This document shows, in pieces, positions 24,781 through 32,892 of a stretch of DNA of 64,000 nt; position 1 is the first letter of the stretch; each line of letters opens with the position of its first letter. The notes beneath the pieces were generated by a model. It searched no databases and was not told the DNA's origin. It saw only the letters and a program-made list of their open reading frames with translations. The position numbers and the translations under genes are program-made. The stretch comes from a virus. The stretch is from IMG/VR virus record IMGVR_UViG_3300025436_000002, positions 1-64,000 of that record; one strand, given 5' to 3'.

Positions 24781-25374
24781 ATGCTTTATTTAGTAAACAA
24801 AACAAACACAGCTATAAAGTTAGCTTTCGCAACACATGTAGTAGATCTATTACCTTACGGACATTATGAAGTACTAGATAACTTCTTCCTACCAGAGATA
24901 CAGCAACTAGTATTAGTATATGATGGTAAGCTTGAGCTTGTAGACGATATAGCAGCCCATATTGAAGAGAAACAATCTAAACTTGAAAAAGATATTAAAG
25001 ATGTCATGGATAAAGCCGTAAACGATCTAACCAGACTACTAACCCTTGTAAGTAACGGAACAGGTATCCCTATAGACGTAACTAAAGATAAAATAAGACG
25101 CATGTTAAACTCTATAATCTCTCCTATAGTTGATGATGAGAAGAGGATTGAAGAGCTGTATGACTCTATTATTAAAGAGGTACCTCTTATAAAGTCAGAA
25201 CCTCTTCAAAAAATATTGATCATAAATAAAATAGCTATCCAGAATATAGTTACGTCTTTTAAGATAACAGATGAAAAGAAACTAGAGATAATTAAGAAAA
25301 TAGCGGATTCAGTATCAGTCCAGTATAGCTCCAGAGCAGGATTCAAAAGTATAGCAGAGAAGTTAATAGGGTAG
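24781..25374 (+). CDS. head/neck-region protein of unknown function
   Basis: 197 residues. The N-terminal ~55 residues look like a small beta domain (MLYLVNKTNTAIKLAF...VLVYDGKLELVDD), followed by a long helical, coiled-coil-like region. AAGGAG lies before the ATG and a terminator follows the stop. It may be transcribed with 24525. The beta-plus-coil layout suits a virion or assembly protein, but no family was recognised. Confidence 0.6.
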   Translation: MLYLVNKTNTAIKLAFATHVVDLLPYGHYEVLDNFFLPEIQQLVLVYDGKLELVDDIAAHIEEKQSKLEKDIKDVMDKAVNDLTRLLTLVSNGTGIPIDVTKDKIRRMLNSIISPIVDDEKRIEELYDSIIKEVPLIKSEPLQKILIINKIAIQNIVTSFKITDEKKLEIIKKIADSVSVQYSSRAGFKSIAEKLIG

Positions 25375-25401
25375 GACAAGGATAAAAACTAAATAATATC
25401 G

Positions 25402-25430
25402 AGACTGTTCTTAAATAGAGCAGTCTTTTT
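25402..25430 (+). terminator. terminator fused to a late promoter
   Basis: AGACTG and CAGTCT form a 6-bp stem running into T7. The last T belongs to the late motif that follows. Confidence 0.8.
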
Positions 25431-25447
25431 TTATATTTTAAGTATAC
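25430..25447 (+). promoter_or_regulatory. late promoter TTTATATTTTAAGTATA
   Basis: A variant late motif continuing from the terminator T-run, about 50 nt before the ATG at 25498. Confidence 0.65.
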
Positions 25448-25497
25448 GAACTCCCTAGGAGTTATAAGTATAAATTTAATATATAGGAGATATATAA

Positions 25498-26376
25498 ATG
25501 GTACTTCTCTTCGAGAACGCACTTGAAAACATACTTATCGAAACAGGTCAATTACTAATCCCAGCAGCAGCTTTAAAACTGGATGATGATAAATTAGAAA
25601 AGCTTTTCATAAGGGTGGCTAAGAAGTTACAAAATAAAAGACCTATAAGAGAGAATGCCAACTATGTAGTAACCTCAGACGGAATACATATAAAAGATGC
25701 CCTCTCTGTGTACGCACTACGTTATAAAATATACGATAACTGGGATAGAATTTCCCCGTCTATCAAAAGAAACCTCTGGTCGTTCGATAGAAATACAAGA
25801 GTATTAAGAAGTCTATTCAATTCCCCTTTCGTAGTATCTTATGGAAGAGAATACAAAATGGGACATGTTCCTATAACAGACGAGCCTCAATACACTATGG
25901 ATGATGAAGACGAGATAGATTTCTACATAAAAGCTTCATACAAAAAGGGCAGTTTCAAACTTACAAAAACTCATGTAGACGGTACTATTCCTCCAACAGA
26001 GATGGTGGAGATTTCGAGGTTAGGGAATACGGCAACACTTTCAGGAAGCATGGGAACTGGAACATTAGACTTAACTACTAAGAAAGTTTATATATACCTT
26101 ACAGATCTAGCTGAGGGAAATATAACCCCTACCTATGTGAATAAAAGAATAGCATGCTTAGATTTAGAAGAACATGACTTAGCTTTTATAACTTGGTTTA
26201 CGGCAGATTTCTTAAATTCTCTAGGAAGCCTAAAATATGCTGCAACTTTAGACCCTACTACAGGGATTCCATTTTCTTTACAGTCTGATACAGTGCTAGA
26301 GAGGGCAAGGCAGCTAGAAGATAATTTAACAGAATATTTGAAGAGTAACAGTTTTTGGTGGCAGTGGGGATTTTGA
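25498..26376 (+). CDS. probable head-completion/neck structural protein
   Basis: 292 residues. A helical N-terminus (to about 130) is followed by a beta-rich part and a C-terminal helix ending in Trp-rich SFWWQWGF. No family was recognised. The late promoter, position between capsid and tail sheath, and size are all compatible with a neck or adaptor protein. AGGAG lies 10 nt before the ATG. Confidence 0.55.
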   Translation: MVLLFENALENILIETGQLLIPAAALKLDDDKLEKLFIRVAKKLQNKRPIRENANYVVTSDGIHIKDALSVYALRYKIYDNWDRISPSIKRNLWSFDRNTRVLRSLFNSPFVVSYGREYKMGHVPITDEPQYTMDDEDEIDFYIKASYKKGSFKLTKTHVDGTIPPTEMVEISRLGNTATLSGSMGTGTLDLTTKKVYIYLTDLAEGNITPTYVNKRIACLDLEEHDLAFITWFTADFLNSLGSLKYAATLDPTTGIPFSLQSDTVLERARQLEDNLTEYLKSNSFWWQWGF

Positions 26377-26408
26377 CGACTTTTATCGGACATTTATTTT
26401 AACATTTC

Positions 26409-26425
26409 TTTATATTATAATTAGA
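26409..26425 (+). promoter_or_regulatory. late promoter TTTATATTATAATTAGA
   Basis: An exact consensus copy upstream of the GIY-YIG gene. Probably the original promoter of the neck gene now pushed downstream by the insertion. Confidence 0.85.
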
Positions 26426-26476
26426 TACACTAGATAATAAATGTAGTATGTGTTAGAGTTATATAAAGGAGAGGAT

Positions 26477-27226
26477 ATGTTAAATAAAAATAAGGAGTCA
26501 GGAATATACAGAATAACCAATCTAATAGATAATAAATACTATGTAGGAAGTTCTTCTAGATTAAGAAAAAGAAAACATGAGCACTTTAAGGATTTAGAGA
26601 ATAACAAACACTGTAACGATTATCTTCAAAATGCTTATAACAAGCATGGGAAAGAAAACTTTAAGTGGGAAGTTATTGAACATGTAGCACCTAGTGAAGA
26701 TGTAAAAGAATTTAAAAAAAGACTCCTTGATAGGGAACAGTATCACATGGACGAAGGTATAACTAAATCTGTATTGTATAATATACGCCCCACGGCAGAG
26801 AGTAGACTAGGTTCTGGAGCAGAACACTTCAAGACTGCATTAGGAGTGCTCCATAGCAAAGAAGATTGGGAACCTTATTATAACATGTACTTTAACGAGG
26901 GGAGCACTTTCAGAAGTCTCGGGAAGATACTAAATGTTTGTCATAAGGCTGTTAAGAAACAATTTGGATACTTCAACTTTAAGGTCATTGAGAACGGAGT
27001 GTATACCTCTAAGGGTTGGTTGGATAAAAAGGATATTGATGATTGGAAATGGGCACATGACATGTACATTGTAGAGGGAAAGTCTTTAAACTATCTGCAG
27101 ACTCATCTAAAGTTGGACAAGACTCACATAAAAGAAATATTTATAGGATTGGGTTTAGTTATAAAGGATAAAGTAAAGGTTATAGAAGACATGTCTGAAT
27201 ATCTCATCAACAGAAATAGGATTTAA
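26477..27226 (+). CDS. GIY-YIG homing endonuclease with HTH modules
   Basis: 249 residues from the ATG at 26477 (AAGGAGAGG just upstream). N-terminal GIY-YIG nuclease: GIYRI at 9-13, YYVGSSSRLRKRKHEH at 21-36, LLDREQYHMDEG with the catalytic Glu. Two C-terminal units, W.PYYNMYFNEGSTFRSLGKILNV and WKWAHDMYIVEGKSLNYLQTHL, match the HTH-like modules of the Vsr-type enzymes in this window. Free-standing selfish gene between two late structural genes, using a late promoter. Confidence 0.85.
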   Translation: MLNKNKESGIYRITNLIDNKYYVGSSSRLRKRKHEHFKDLENNKHCNDYLQNAYNKHGKENFKWEVIEHVAPSEDVKEFKKRLLDREQYHMDEGITKSVLYNIRPTAESRLGSGAEHFKTALGVLHSKEDWEPYYNMYFNEGSTFRSLGKILNVCHKAVKKQFGYFNFKVIENGVYTSKGWLDKKDIDDWKWAHDMYIVEGKSLNYLQTHLKLDKTHIKEIFIGLGLVIKDKVKVIEDMSEYLINRNRI

Positions 27227-27230
27227 TTCT

Positions 27231-27247
27231 TTTATATTTTAAATGTA
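27231..27247 (+). promoter_or_regulatory. late promoter TTTATATTTTAAATGTA
   Basis: A variant late motif 5 nt after the GIY-YIG stop, 24 nt before the GTG at 27272. Confidence 0.65.
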
Positions 27248-27271
27248 AGTAGTCCTAGGGAAATTCTAAAA

Positions 27272-27919
27272 GTGAACTTAGAGATTATAATATCAGCTAT
27301 ATTTTGTTTAATCTTAGGTATATCTATAACAGGTTATGGATTCTCTAGGGGAATTTCAGATTTTTTACCTAACTTCATAGCTGGATGGGGACAATTTTTC
27401 TTAGAATTGATTATAGGGTACTTTGTAGTGGATAAATTTATGAGTAGGCAAAAGAATAGACAATGGAATAAGGTAAGGAAGATGCATAATCAACTTCTAA
27501 AAGAATATCTAATGAAGATATTGATAAATTTCTGCGTTATATTCAACTACGTTAGTATAAATAAGAACCTATCCTATAAAAAAACTAAGAATATTAGTTT
27601 AAGTATTGAAGAGTTGATAAAAGAGATTAACTTTCTAGACTTTGATAACGAAAGAGAAGTTACAACAGATAAGTTTATAAGATATTACGAAGAGATCAAA
27701 GAGGATATTAAAGAAATAAGAACTTCTCAGGCTCCTGCAATACTTCAACATTCTAATAATCAAGAACTATGTAATAAACTGATAGAATTAGAACTACACT
27801 TAACAGAATTTAAAGATAATATAGTTAGATGTAAGCATTACAAAGCTAGTATAGATAATGAAAGAGTTATTAAAATATTCGAGACAATAAATATTATATT
27901 AGGAGAGTTGGATAAGTGA
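27272..27919 (+). CDS. two-TM membrane protein of unknown function
   Basis: 215 residues with a GTG start. Two hydrophobic segments at about residues 4-23 and 37-54 are followed by a basic stretch and about 150 residues of helical cytoplasmic domain. Late, and coupled to the metalloprotease-like gene (TGA overlaps GTG). A lysis-, injection- or superinfection-related role is possible for a late membrane protein, but no homology was seen. Confidence 0.6.
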   Translation: MNLEIIISAIFCLILGISITGYGFSRGISDFLPNFIAGWGQFFLELIIGYFVVDKFMSRQKNRQWNKVRKMHNQLLKEYLMKILINFCVIFNYVSINKNLSYKKTKNISLSIEELIKEINFLDFDNEREVTTDKFIRYYEEIKEDIKEIRTSQAPAILQHSNNQELCNKLIELELHLTEFKDNIVRCKHYKASIDNERVIKIFETINIILGELDK

Positions 27920-28971
27920 TTAATAAGATAAAAGAACTATGTTGTCTTGCAATAGATGAAGATTACCATTATAATAAAGATGTAAGAAAGTCAGCCCTTG
28001 AACTCTGGGAACAAGTTAGAGTAGATGTAATACATAGAAATTTTTATGAAGACTGGAAGCTAAATAATAAATATCCATGCCTATACCAAGAGTATACTGA
28101 CGATTTAGGGAATAAAATAAAAGTAGGATTTACCCTAAGGTATATTGGAGGTTCTGACATAGCTGAACATCCTCAACAGGCAGCGTTTGATCCAGATAAT
28201 TCCTTAATAATTATGACTATACCTAATTACAACTTTGATCAAATAACATGGAACAAGGTTAATAGAATTAGACTACTCGAAGCTGTTAGAAAGGATTTTA
28301 ATAGACTAAAAGTATCCACTTTCATACATGAATATACTCATTTTATAGATGAAATAAGTGAGTATACCATTCCAGATGCCAAAGGTAAAGAATACGTAAG
28401 TCCCCTAGATGGAGAAGAAGTCTCCTACACTGAATATGCAGATCAACCTGTTGAAGTTAGTGCAAGAATACAACAAACTTTTCATGAGATAGACGATGAA
28501 TTAGAAAGTATTCTTTATTCAGAAAAACTTAATTATTTTAAAACTTTTGATATCTTTGAAGAATTTGTAAAAGTGTTCTCACCCAGTTATAGAAAATTCA
28601 TAAAATATTCGAGTTCTGAGATAAAAAGAAAAATGAATGAGAAATTATATACATATTATGAGAATAGGAAAAGAGAGATTGAATTAGCTCTTAAAGAAGA
28701 TTTCATATTAAAAAGGGAAGTTGAGAGAGCTTGTACGTGGAATGAGGGAGGTTTTGAATCGATGATATCTCAAAGTACAGGTTCGATTAAAACACTTCTG
28801 TATAAAACCATGGTAAGAAAGAATCTTGATTACCTACTTTTTGATGAACTCACCAATAAGGTATCTGATATATATGATGAGAATAAAGATAGGGTAGTAT
28901 TAGAACTACTTCATAAAAAATACCCAAAGCTTACTAAGTTAATCGATGAAAGATATGAAGGTACTAAATGA
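27916..28971 (+). CDS. zincin-type metalloprotease-like protein
   Basis: 351 residues, GTG start overlapping the previous stop. It contains STFIHEYTHFIDE, an HExxH zinc site at residues 138-142, and QPVEVSAR with a candidate third ligand Glu at 180, the gluzincin spacing pattern. There is no signal peptide or TM. Coupled to genes on both sides (ATGA overlap downstream). Substrate unknown; virion maturation or digestion of a host protein or cell wall are options. Confidence 0.7.
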   Translation: MINKIKELCCLAIDEDYHYNKDVRKSALELWEQVRVDVIHRNFYEDWKLNNKYPCLYQEYTDDLGNKIKVGFTLRYIGGSDIAEHPQQAAFDPDNSLIIMTIPNYNFDQITWNKVNRIRLLEAVRKDFNRLKVSTFIHEYTHFIDEISEYTIPDAKGKEYVSPLDGEEVSYTEYADQPVEVSARIQQTFHEIDDELESILYSEKLNYFKTFDIFEEFVKVFSPSYRKFIKYSSSEIKRKMNEKLYTYYENRKREIELALKEDFILKREVERACTWNEGGFESMISQSTGSIKTLLYKTMVRKNLDYLLFDELTNKVSDIYDENKDRVVLELLHKKYPKLTKLIDERYEGTK

Positions 28972-29588
28972 TAAAACGTATAAATAAACTCTGTAATATA
29001 CTGAATGAAATATCGGCAGGAGACGTAGGTAATGCACTAGGAAGAGCAGCTGGAACAGGTCTAGCTAAAGTAGCTGGAAATGTGGTGACAGGTCTAGCGA
29101 GAGCATCAGGTCTTCCCATATTAGCGGGAGCTTCGGACATACTAGGAAATACTGTTAATACCGAACTTTCAGATCATTTTAATAAGATATTTAAGGGAGA
29201 GAATGCCGACTTAAATAGAGTTAATACTAATAATTATTATTTCTATAATGATGTATATGCTAAATATCAAGCGGGTAGTTATGGGTATGATATAAACCTA
29301 AATAAGGACAGGATACCTTCATCAGAGTTGAGTACTATAAAAAGATTTGTATACCCTTCATTTCAAAAATTTGGATACGGAGTTAAGTTTGTAGGTAAAA
29401 GAACTAAGACAGGATTATTTTATTTTATATTATTTAAAGGAAGCTCAGTTATCCCTTTCAAAGATAGTAAAAGAAATCCAATTATTTACGTGTTACCCAT
29501 GAATGCTTTCAAAGGAATAACAGATGAAGAGAGTTCAGATGCAGCAATAAATATTTTATTAGAATACTATGGATTGAATGAAGAATAG
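28968..29588 (+). CDS. late protein with Ala/Gly amphipathic N-terminus
   Basis: 206 residues. Residues 15-65 are rich in Ala, Gly and Leu (GDVGNALGRAAGTGLAKVAG) and could form a membrane-active amphipathic helix or packed core. The rest is a mixed alpha/beta domain. The start overlaps the metalloprotease stop, which suggests joint function. It might be a substrate or partner of the protease. No family was recognised. Confidence 0.6.
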   Translation: MIKRINKLCNILNEISAGDVGNALGRAAGTGLAKVAGNVVTGLARASGLPILAGASDILGNTVNTELSDHFNKIFKGENADLNRVNTNNYYFYNDVYAKYQAGSYGYDINLNKDRIPSSELSTIKRFVYPSFQKFGYGVKFVGKRTKTGLFYFILFKGSSVIPFKDSKRNPIIYVLPMNAFKGITDEESSDAAINILLEYYGLNEE

Positions 29589-29602
29589 GGAGAGATATTA
29601 GA

Positions 29603-30244
29603 ATGCCAATTGATAAACGCAAGAGTAGATCAGAAATAATTAAGGAACTCATGGACTCGTGGGGAAAAACAGGGAAAATCGGTTCAAGCTCCCCTGAAAC
29701 CAAGGAAGAAGCTCTCAAGCAAGCCGAAGCTGTTGCATATTCAAGTAAAAAAGAAATGTATGACTCCTATGGAAACTCTAAACCAGTCATTACAGGTAGA
29801 AAAGTTCCAACCGTTTCAGCTCCAAGTACACCTAAAGAAGAAACATCTCAACCTATTTGGAAATGTAAGGATTGTGGTAATATAAATAAGGATACAAATA
29901 AAAGAACTTGTGAGAAATGTAGGAGCACTAACATGAAGGATGCAATCAAGACAAATGAATCTAGAATAGTTAAACTAAAAGAACTCGTAGAGAGTGCTGT
30001 AATAGGTTTTAGTCCTCAGGCAGCCATGCTTATAGATGATATAGGGTCAAGTACTCCCCAGTATATGTTAAGTAAATTAAGAAGTGGTTTATCCAAAAGA
30101 GGATGTGCCCTTGAAGTAACAAATGAAGATAATGATTCTTATTTTGTAAATATCACTAAGAATCATGATGTCATCAAAAAAGTTAAACTATCTAAAAGAA
30201 AATTATTACAGGGAGATATTTCTTCAGAAGATTTATTAAGATAG
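29603..30244 (+). CDS. zinc-ribbon protein with DUF6496-like N-terminus
   Basis: 213 residues. The N-terminal GKIGSSSPETKEEALKQAEA is like the short G.s.p.skeqA.aIA motif (DUF6496-like) found in many phage proteins. A RanBP2-type zinc ribbon, WKCKDCGNI...CEKCRS, lies near residues 91-110, then a helical C-terminal domain. GGAGAG precedes the ATG. Late module. Role unknown, possibly protein or nucleic-acid binding through the ribbon. Confidence 0.6.
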   Translation: MPIDKRKSRSEIIKELMDSWGKTGKIGSSSPETKEEALKQAEAVAYSSKKEMYDSYGNSKPVITGRKVPTVSAPSTPKEETSQPIWKCKDCGNINKDTNKRTCEKCRSTNMKDAIKTNESRIVKLKELVESAVIGFSPQAAMLIDDIGSSTPQYMLSKLRSGLSKRGCALEVTNEDNDSYFVNITKNHDVIKKVKLSKRKLLQGDISSEDLLR

Positions 30245-30263
30245 AAACTAAATAGACTTTAAT

Positions 30264-30300
30264 AAATCTAAAGAATTGAGGTTGACTATTCTTTAGATTT
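30264..30300 (+). terminator. 13-bp hairpin holding a promoter -35 in its loop
   Basis: AAATCTAAAGAAT and ATTCTTTAGATTT are perfectly complementary. The 11-nt loop contains the TTGACT -35 box of the next promoter. There is no long T-run, so termination is uncertain. Confidence 0.65.
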
Positions 30301-30310
30301 ATGTTATCAT
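30282..30310 (+). promoter_or_regulatory. early promoter within hairpin
   Basis: TTGACT, 17 nt, TATCAT with extended -10 TGT. The first gene downstream is the SWIM-like protein at 30341. Confidence 0.65.
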
Positions 30311-30340
30311 GAAATAAGCAATGGGAGGGAAAATTTTATA

Positions 30341-31000
30341 ATGGCAAGAATGACCTTAGAACAACTTTGGATTTCGAGCACTACTCTAGAGGGAGGAGCT
30401 TGGAGGAGAAACTACAGCGGTTCTCCAAAAAGACAAGTAAACCAGATAGTCCCTTTCGTAGGAACTAAGACAGTTTTATTTACAGGATCATTCTGGGGAC
30501 TAACTGAGAATTCTGTCCACCTTGCGAATATATTATTTATGGATTGTGATATAGTGGAGGAGATCATAGTTCAACCTACCATGGCGGTAGCTCCTGTAGC
30601 AGTAGAGGGAGTTCCTATAAATAATACACGAGTAGTTCCTCAGGGAACAGCTCTACACGGATCAACTCCAGCTCCTAAACCCTATGGGGGAGTTTCTAAT
30701 GCAGAACCTAACTATAGTACAGCTACTCATTTTAAAGTTACATACAACGGGGTCAATTACTGGGTTAGGAAGATAGACATGAAACGCCAACCTTGTTTAA
30801 TTCGTTGTAGTTGTAGTGATTATTATTTTTGCTGGTCATACTCTAACTATATCAAGGGCTTACAATTTGGAGGTAAGTCTAAACCCTACCACAGACTAAC
30901 TACTACCCGTAAACCCAAAAATCCAAGATTAATATCAGGAGCATGTAAGCATGTTTGTGGATTTTCAGAACTTCTCCAGACCAGTGGGTATACGTTATGA
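30341..31000 (+). CDS. SWIM-type zinc-finger protein
   Basis: 219 residues. Near the C-terminus it has RCSCSD (Cys 156, 158) and, 42 residues on, ACKHVCG (Cys 202, His 204), the CxC...CxH signature of SWIM zinc fingers, which bind DNA or protein. The N-terminal 60 residues (W..STTLEGGAWRRN) and a Pro/Val-rich linker were not matched. An early promoter lies upstream. The gene ends inside the start of a homing endonuclease (TTATGA overlap). Confidence 0.65.
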   Translation: MARMTLEQLWISSTTLEGGAWRRNYSGSPKRQVNQIVPFVGTKTVLFTGSFWGLTENSVHLANILFMDCDIVEEIIVQPTMAVAPVAVEGVPINNTRVVPQGTALHGSTPAPKPYGGVSNAEPNYSTATHFKVTYNGVNYWVRKIDMKRQPCLIRCSCSDYYFCWSYSNYIKGLQFGGKSKPYHRLTTTRKPKNPRLISGACKHVCGFSELLQTSGYTL

Positions 31001-32127
31001 GTTTTGAGATACAAACTCATCATGGAAAGTTTGTTATGTCGGATAAAACTGCATGGTTAGGTTTCTACAATCAATATGTCAGTTGTGAATATAGAAGCCT
31101 AGCCAAGTTATCTAAGTACATAGGGATCAGTATGAAACTTTTAAATAAGATTTTTAAATTTCATAACTTCGTTAAGATGCCTAAGGGGAATAGAAAACAA
31201 ATAGTATCGTGTACCATGGGTAATCTGGATAAATCTAACATATCGGACTGGGAATTTATAATATCCAAATATACAGAAGGCATGTCTATTGAAACTCTCG
31301 GAGAGACGTATGGAGTACCTCCTACAACTTTAGCTAGGATATTAAAATCATTTGATATTAAGATAAGAGACACCGCTGAACGTAATATCCTAGGAGTTAG
31401 ACATGCAAAAATATCTAATTTAAGAAAATATGGTGTGGAGAGTCTTTCAGGAACTAAAGAAGTTCAGATGAAAGCTAGAGCTACTCTTTTTAAAAATAAG
31501 GGAGTATACCATATAACTGAGTTAGATTCATGGAGGGAGGATAGACGAAGATTAAAAATATCTGAACAGATTAGGATAACTAATAAGAAACTAATAGAGC
31601 AAGAGTTAAACCTATTATCTGAATATGTAGGAGTTTTTGATAAGGATACCCAAGGAAACTACATAAGATGGCATGTTTATGAGTTTAATTGTTTAAAATG
31701 CTCTAATGTATTTAAAGATAGTTTTGATAATTTTCCAAAATGCCCTAAATGCCGTCCATCTCCTAAATCAAAGCCAGAATTAGAGATAAGAGATTATATA
31801 GAAAAAATGGGAATACTCGTTGAATGTTCCAGAAGGGATTTGATATCAAATCCTATCACAAGAAGGGGTTTAGAAATTGATATATACCTTCCAGAACTTA
31901 AGTTAGCTTTTGAGTACAATGGGTACATATACCATCTAGAAGAGTCTAAATCTACTATAGATGAGAAAAAGAGATGGCGTAACTTTATAAAAAAAGATGG
32001 CTATCATGACAATAAAACCGCAATATGCCAGAAAGTTGGGATTAGACTAGTACATCTGTGGGAGAGTAGAAAACAAGATAATATGGATGAGTTAAAGAGG
32101 ATAGTGGACAAAGAAATAAGGAGTTAA
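30997..32127 (+). CDS. Vsr-type (EDxHD) homing endonuclease, short form
   Basis: 376 residues from the ATG at 30997 overlapping the previous stop. Two HTH-like units (DWEFIISKYTEGMSIETLGE...), two degenerate KYG repeats (LRKYGVESLSGTKEVQ), a zinc ribbon (CLKCS...CPKC), then the nuclease core: PELEIRDYIEK, LEIDIYLPELKLAFEYN, YHLEE, GYHDNKT, LVHLWESRK. It lacks the GNAT-like C-terminal domain of the longer relatives. It hitch-hikes on the SWIM gene by translational coupling. Confidence 0.8.
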   Translation: MSFEIQTHHGKFVMSDKTAWLGFYNQYVSCEYRSLAKLSKYIGISMKLLNKIFKFHNFVKMPKGNRKQIVSCTMGNLDKSNISDWEFIISKYTEGMSIETLGETYGVPPTTLARILKSFDIKIRDTAERNILGVRHAKISNLRKYGVESLSGTKEVQMKARATLFKNKGVYHITELDSWREDRRRLKISEQIRITNKKLIEQELNLLSEYVGVFDKDTQGNYIRWHVYEFNCLKCSNVFKDSFDNFPKCPKCRPSPKSKPELEIRDYIEKMGILVECSRRDLISNPITRRGLEIDIYLPELKLAFEYNGYIYHLEESKSTIDEKKRWRNFIKKDGYHDNKTAICQKVGIRLVHLWESRKQDNMDELKRIVDKEIRS

Positions 32128-32128
32128 T

Positions 32129-32218
32129 ATGGATTCTAGGGGTGATGTATGTCCTGCATGTGGGACTTTAAAAGATAAGACATGTACGTGTTGTAAATGT
32201 TGTGGGTTTTGCAGTTAA
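32129..32218 (+). CDS. 29-residue Cys-rich mini-protein
   Basis: ATG at 32129, with AAGGAG upstream in the end of the homing-endonuclease gene. Eight of 29 residues are Cys, in CPACG...CTCCKCCGFC. Likely a metal-binding knuckle. Short, but the ribosome site, Cys spacing and neighbouring CPSCGG gene support it. Function unknown. Confidence 0.5.
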   Translation: MDSRGDVCPACGTLKDKTCTCCKCCGFCS

Positions 32219-32233
32219 TACAGGAATTAGAAT

Positions 32234-32416
32234 ATGTTTGAAAGTATTAAAAAAGAAATAAAAAGAATCATGAATAACTTAGATGAGATGCAAATCACTA
32301 TAGATAGTATGAAAAGACATAGGGAAGAAACCCAGAAAGTTATGTCTATGCGAGTATCTCCAAGATTATATACAATTTCCTATGAGGATGGCAAATTAAA
32401 ACGCACTTTTATTTAA
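32234..32416 (+). CDS. small coiled-coil protein
   Basis: 60 residues, a heptad-like helix over about 40 residues (IKKEIKRIMNNLDEMQITID), then a short beta tail. CAGGA precedes the ATG. First of three packed small genes after the Cys-rich mini-gene. No family was recognised. Confidence 0.6.
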   Translation: MFESIKKEIKRIMNNLDEMQITIDSMKRHREETQKVMSMRVSPRLYTISYEDGKLKRTFI

Positions 32417-32419
32417 TAA

Positions 32420-32608
32420 ATGGGGTATGGGTATATGGATTATACAAAAGAACAGATTAAAGATATTATAGGGCAGACAAATATATGGGTTAAAACACGA
32501 GAGGGTATATATACGTTAAAGGAAGCATGGGAGTCCTCTATTAAAGCTCAGAAACAGTTAGATAGAGATTTCGAAATAACAGATGACAAGTGGAGGAAGC
32601 TAATATGA
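32420..32608 (+). CDS. small protein of unknown function
   Basis: 62 residues, or 57 from the ATG at 32435. Predicted alpha/beta with WVKTREGIYTLKEAWESS. Its stop overlaps the ATG of the next gene (ATGA), so the two are coupled. No family was recognised. Confidence 0.55.
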   Translation: MGYGYMDYTKEQIKDIIGQTNIWVKTREGIYTLKEAWESSIKAQKQLDRDFEITDDKWRKLI

Positions 32609-32808
32609 GTTCAGAGGGGAGTTTTTGTCCGTCATGTGGAGGTACAGGAGTAGTAGATGACGTATGTCCAGAGTGTGAGTTTTCTTTTGCAACAGTTTTA
32701 AAGTGTCCTTTCTTAGACGATGAGGGGGTATGTAATAAGAAAGAAACTAAGTGCTCCGTTGATAAGGGTATATCCTTTGAGATATGCGAGATAATGAGAG
32801 AATTTTAA
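32605..32808 (+). CDS. small DnaJ-type zinc-finger-like protein
   Basis: 67 residues from the ATG at 32605 (GGAGGAAG upstream). FCPSCGGTGVVDDVCPEC carries the CxxCxGxG signature and second CxxC of DnaJ cysteine-rich repeats, followed by four more Cys (CPFL..GVCNKK..KCSV..EIC). Likely binds one or two zinc ions. Small proteins of this kind are common in large phages and usually unassigned. Confidence 0.6.
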   Translation: MSSEGSFCPSCGGTGVVDDVCPECEFSFATVLKCPFLDDEGVCNKKETKCSVDKGISFEICEIMREF

Positions 32809-32830
32809 AAAAACATAACTTTAAGAGATA

Positions 32831-32855
32831 AAGAGTCCTGAAAAGGGCTCTTTTT
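32831..32855 (+). terminator. terminator fused to a late promoter
   Basis: AAGAGTCC and GGGCTCTT form an 8-bp stem (one G-T pair) with a TGAAAA loop and T-run. The T-run is also the left end of the late motif. Confidence 0.85.
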
Positions 32856-32868
32856 ATATTATATTTAG
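32853..32868 (+). promoter_or_regulatory. late promoter TTTATATTATATTTAG
   Basis: A near-consensus late motif 24 nt before the ATG at 32893, sharing bases with the terminator. Confidence 0.8.
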
Positions 32869-32892
32869 AAATATACAGGAGACCCATTAGAT

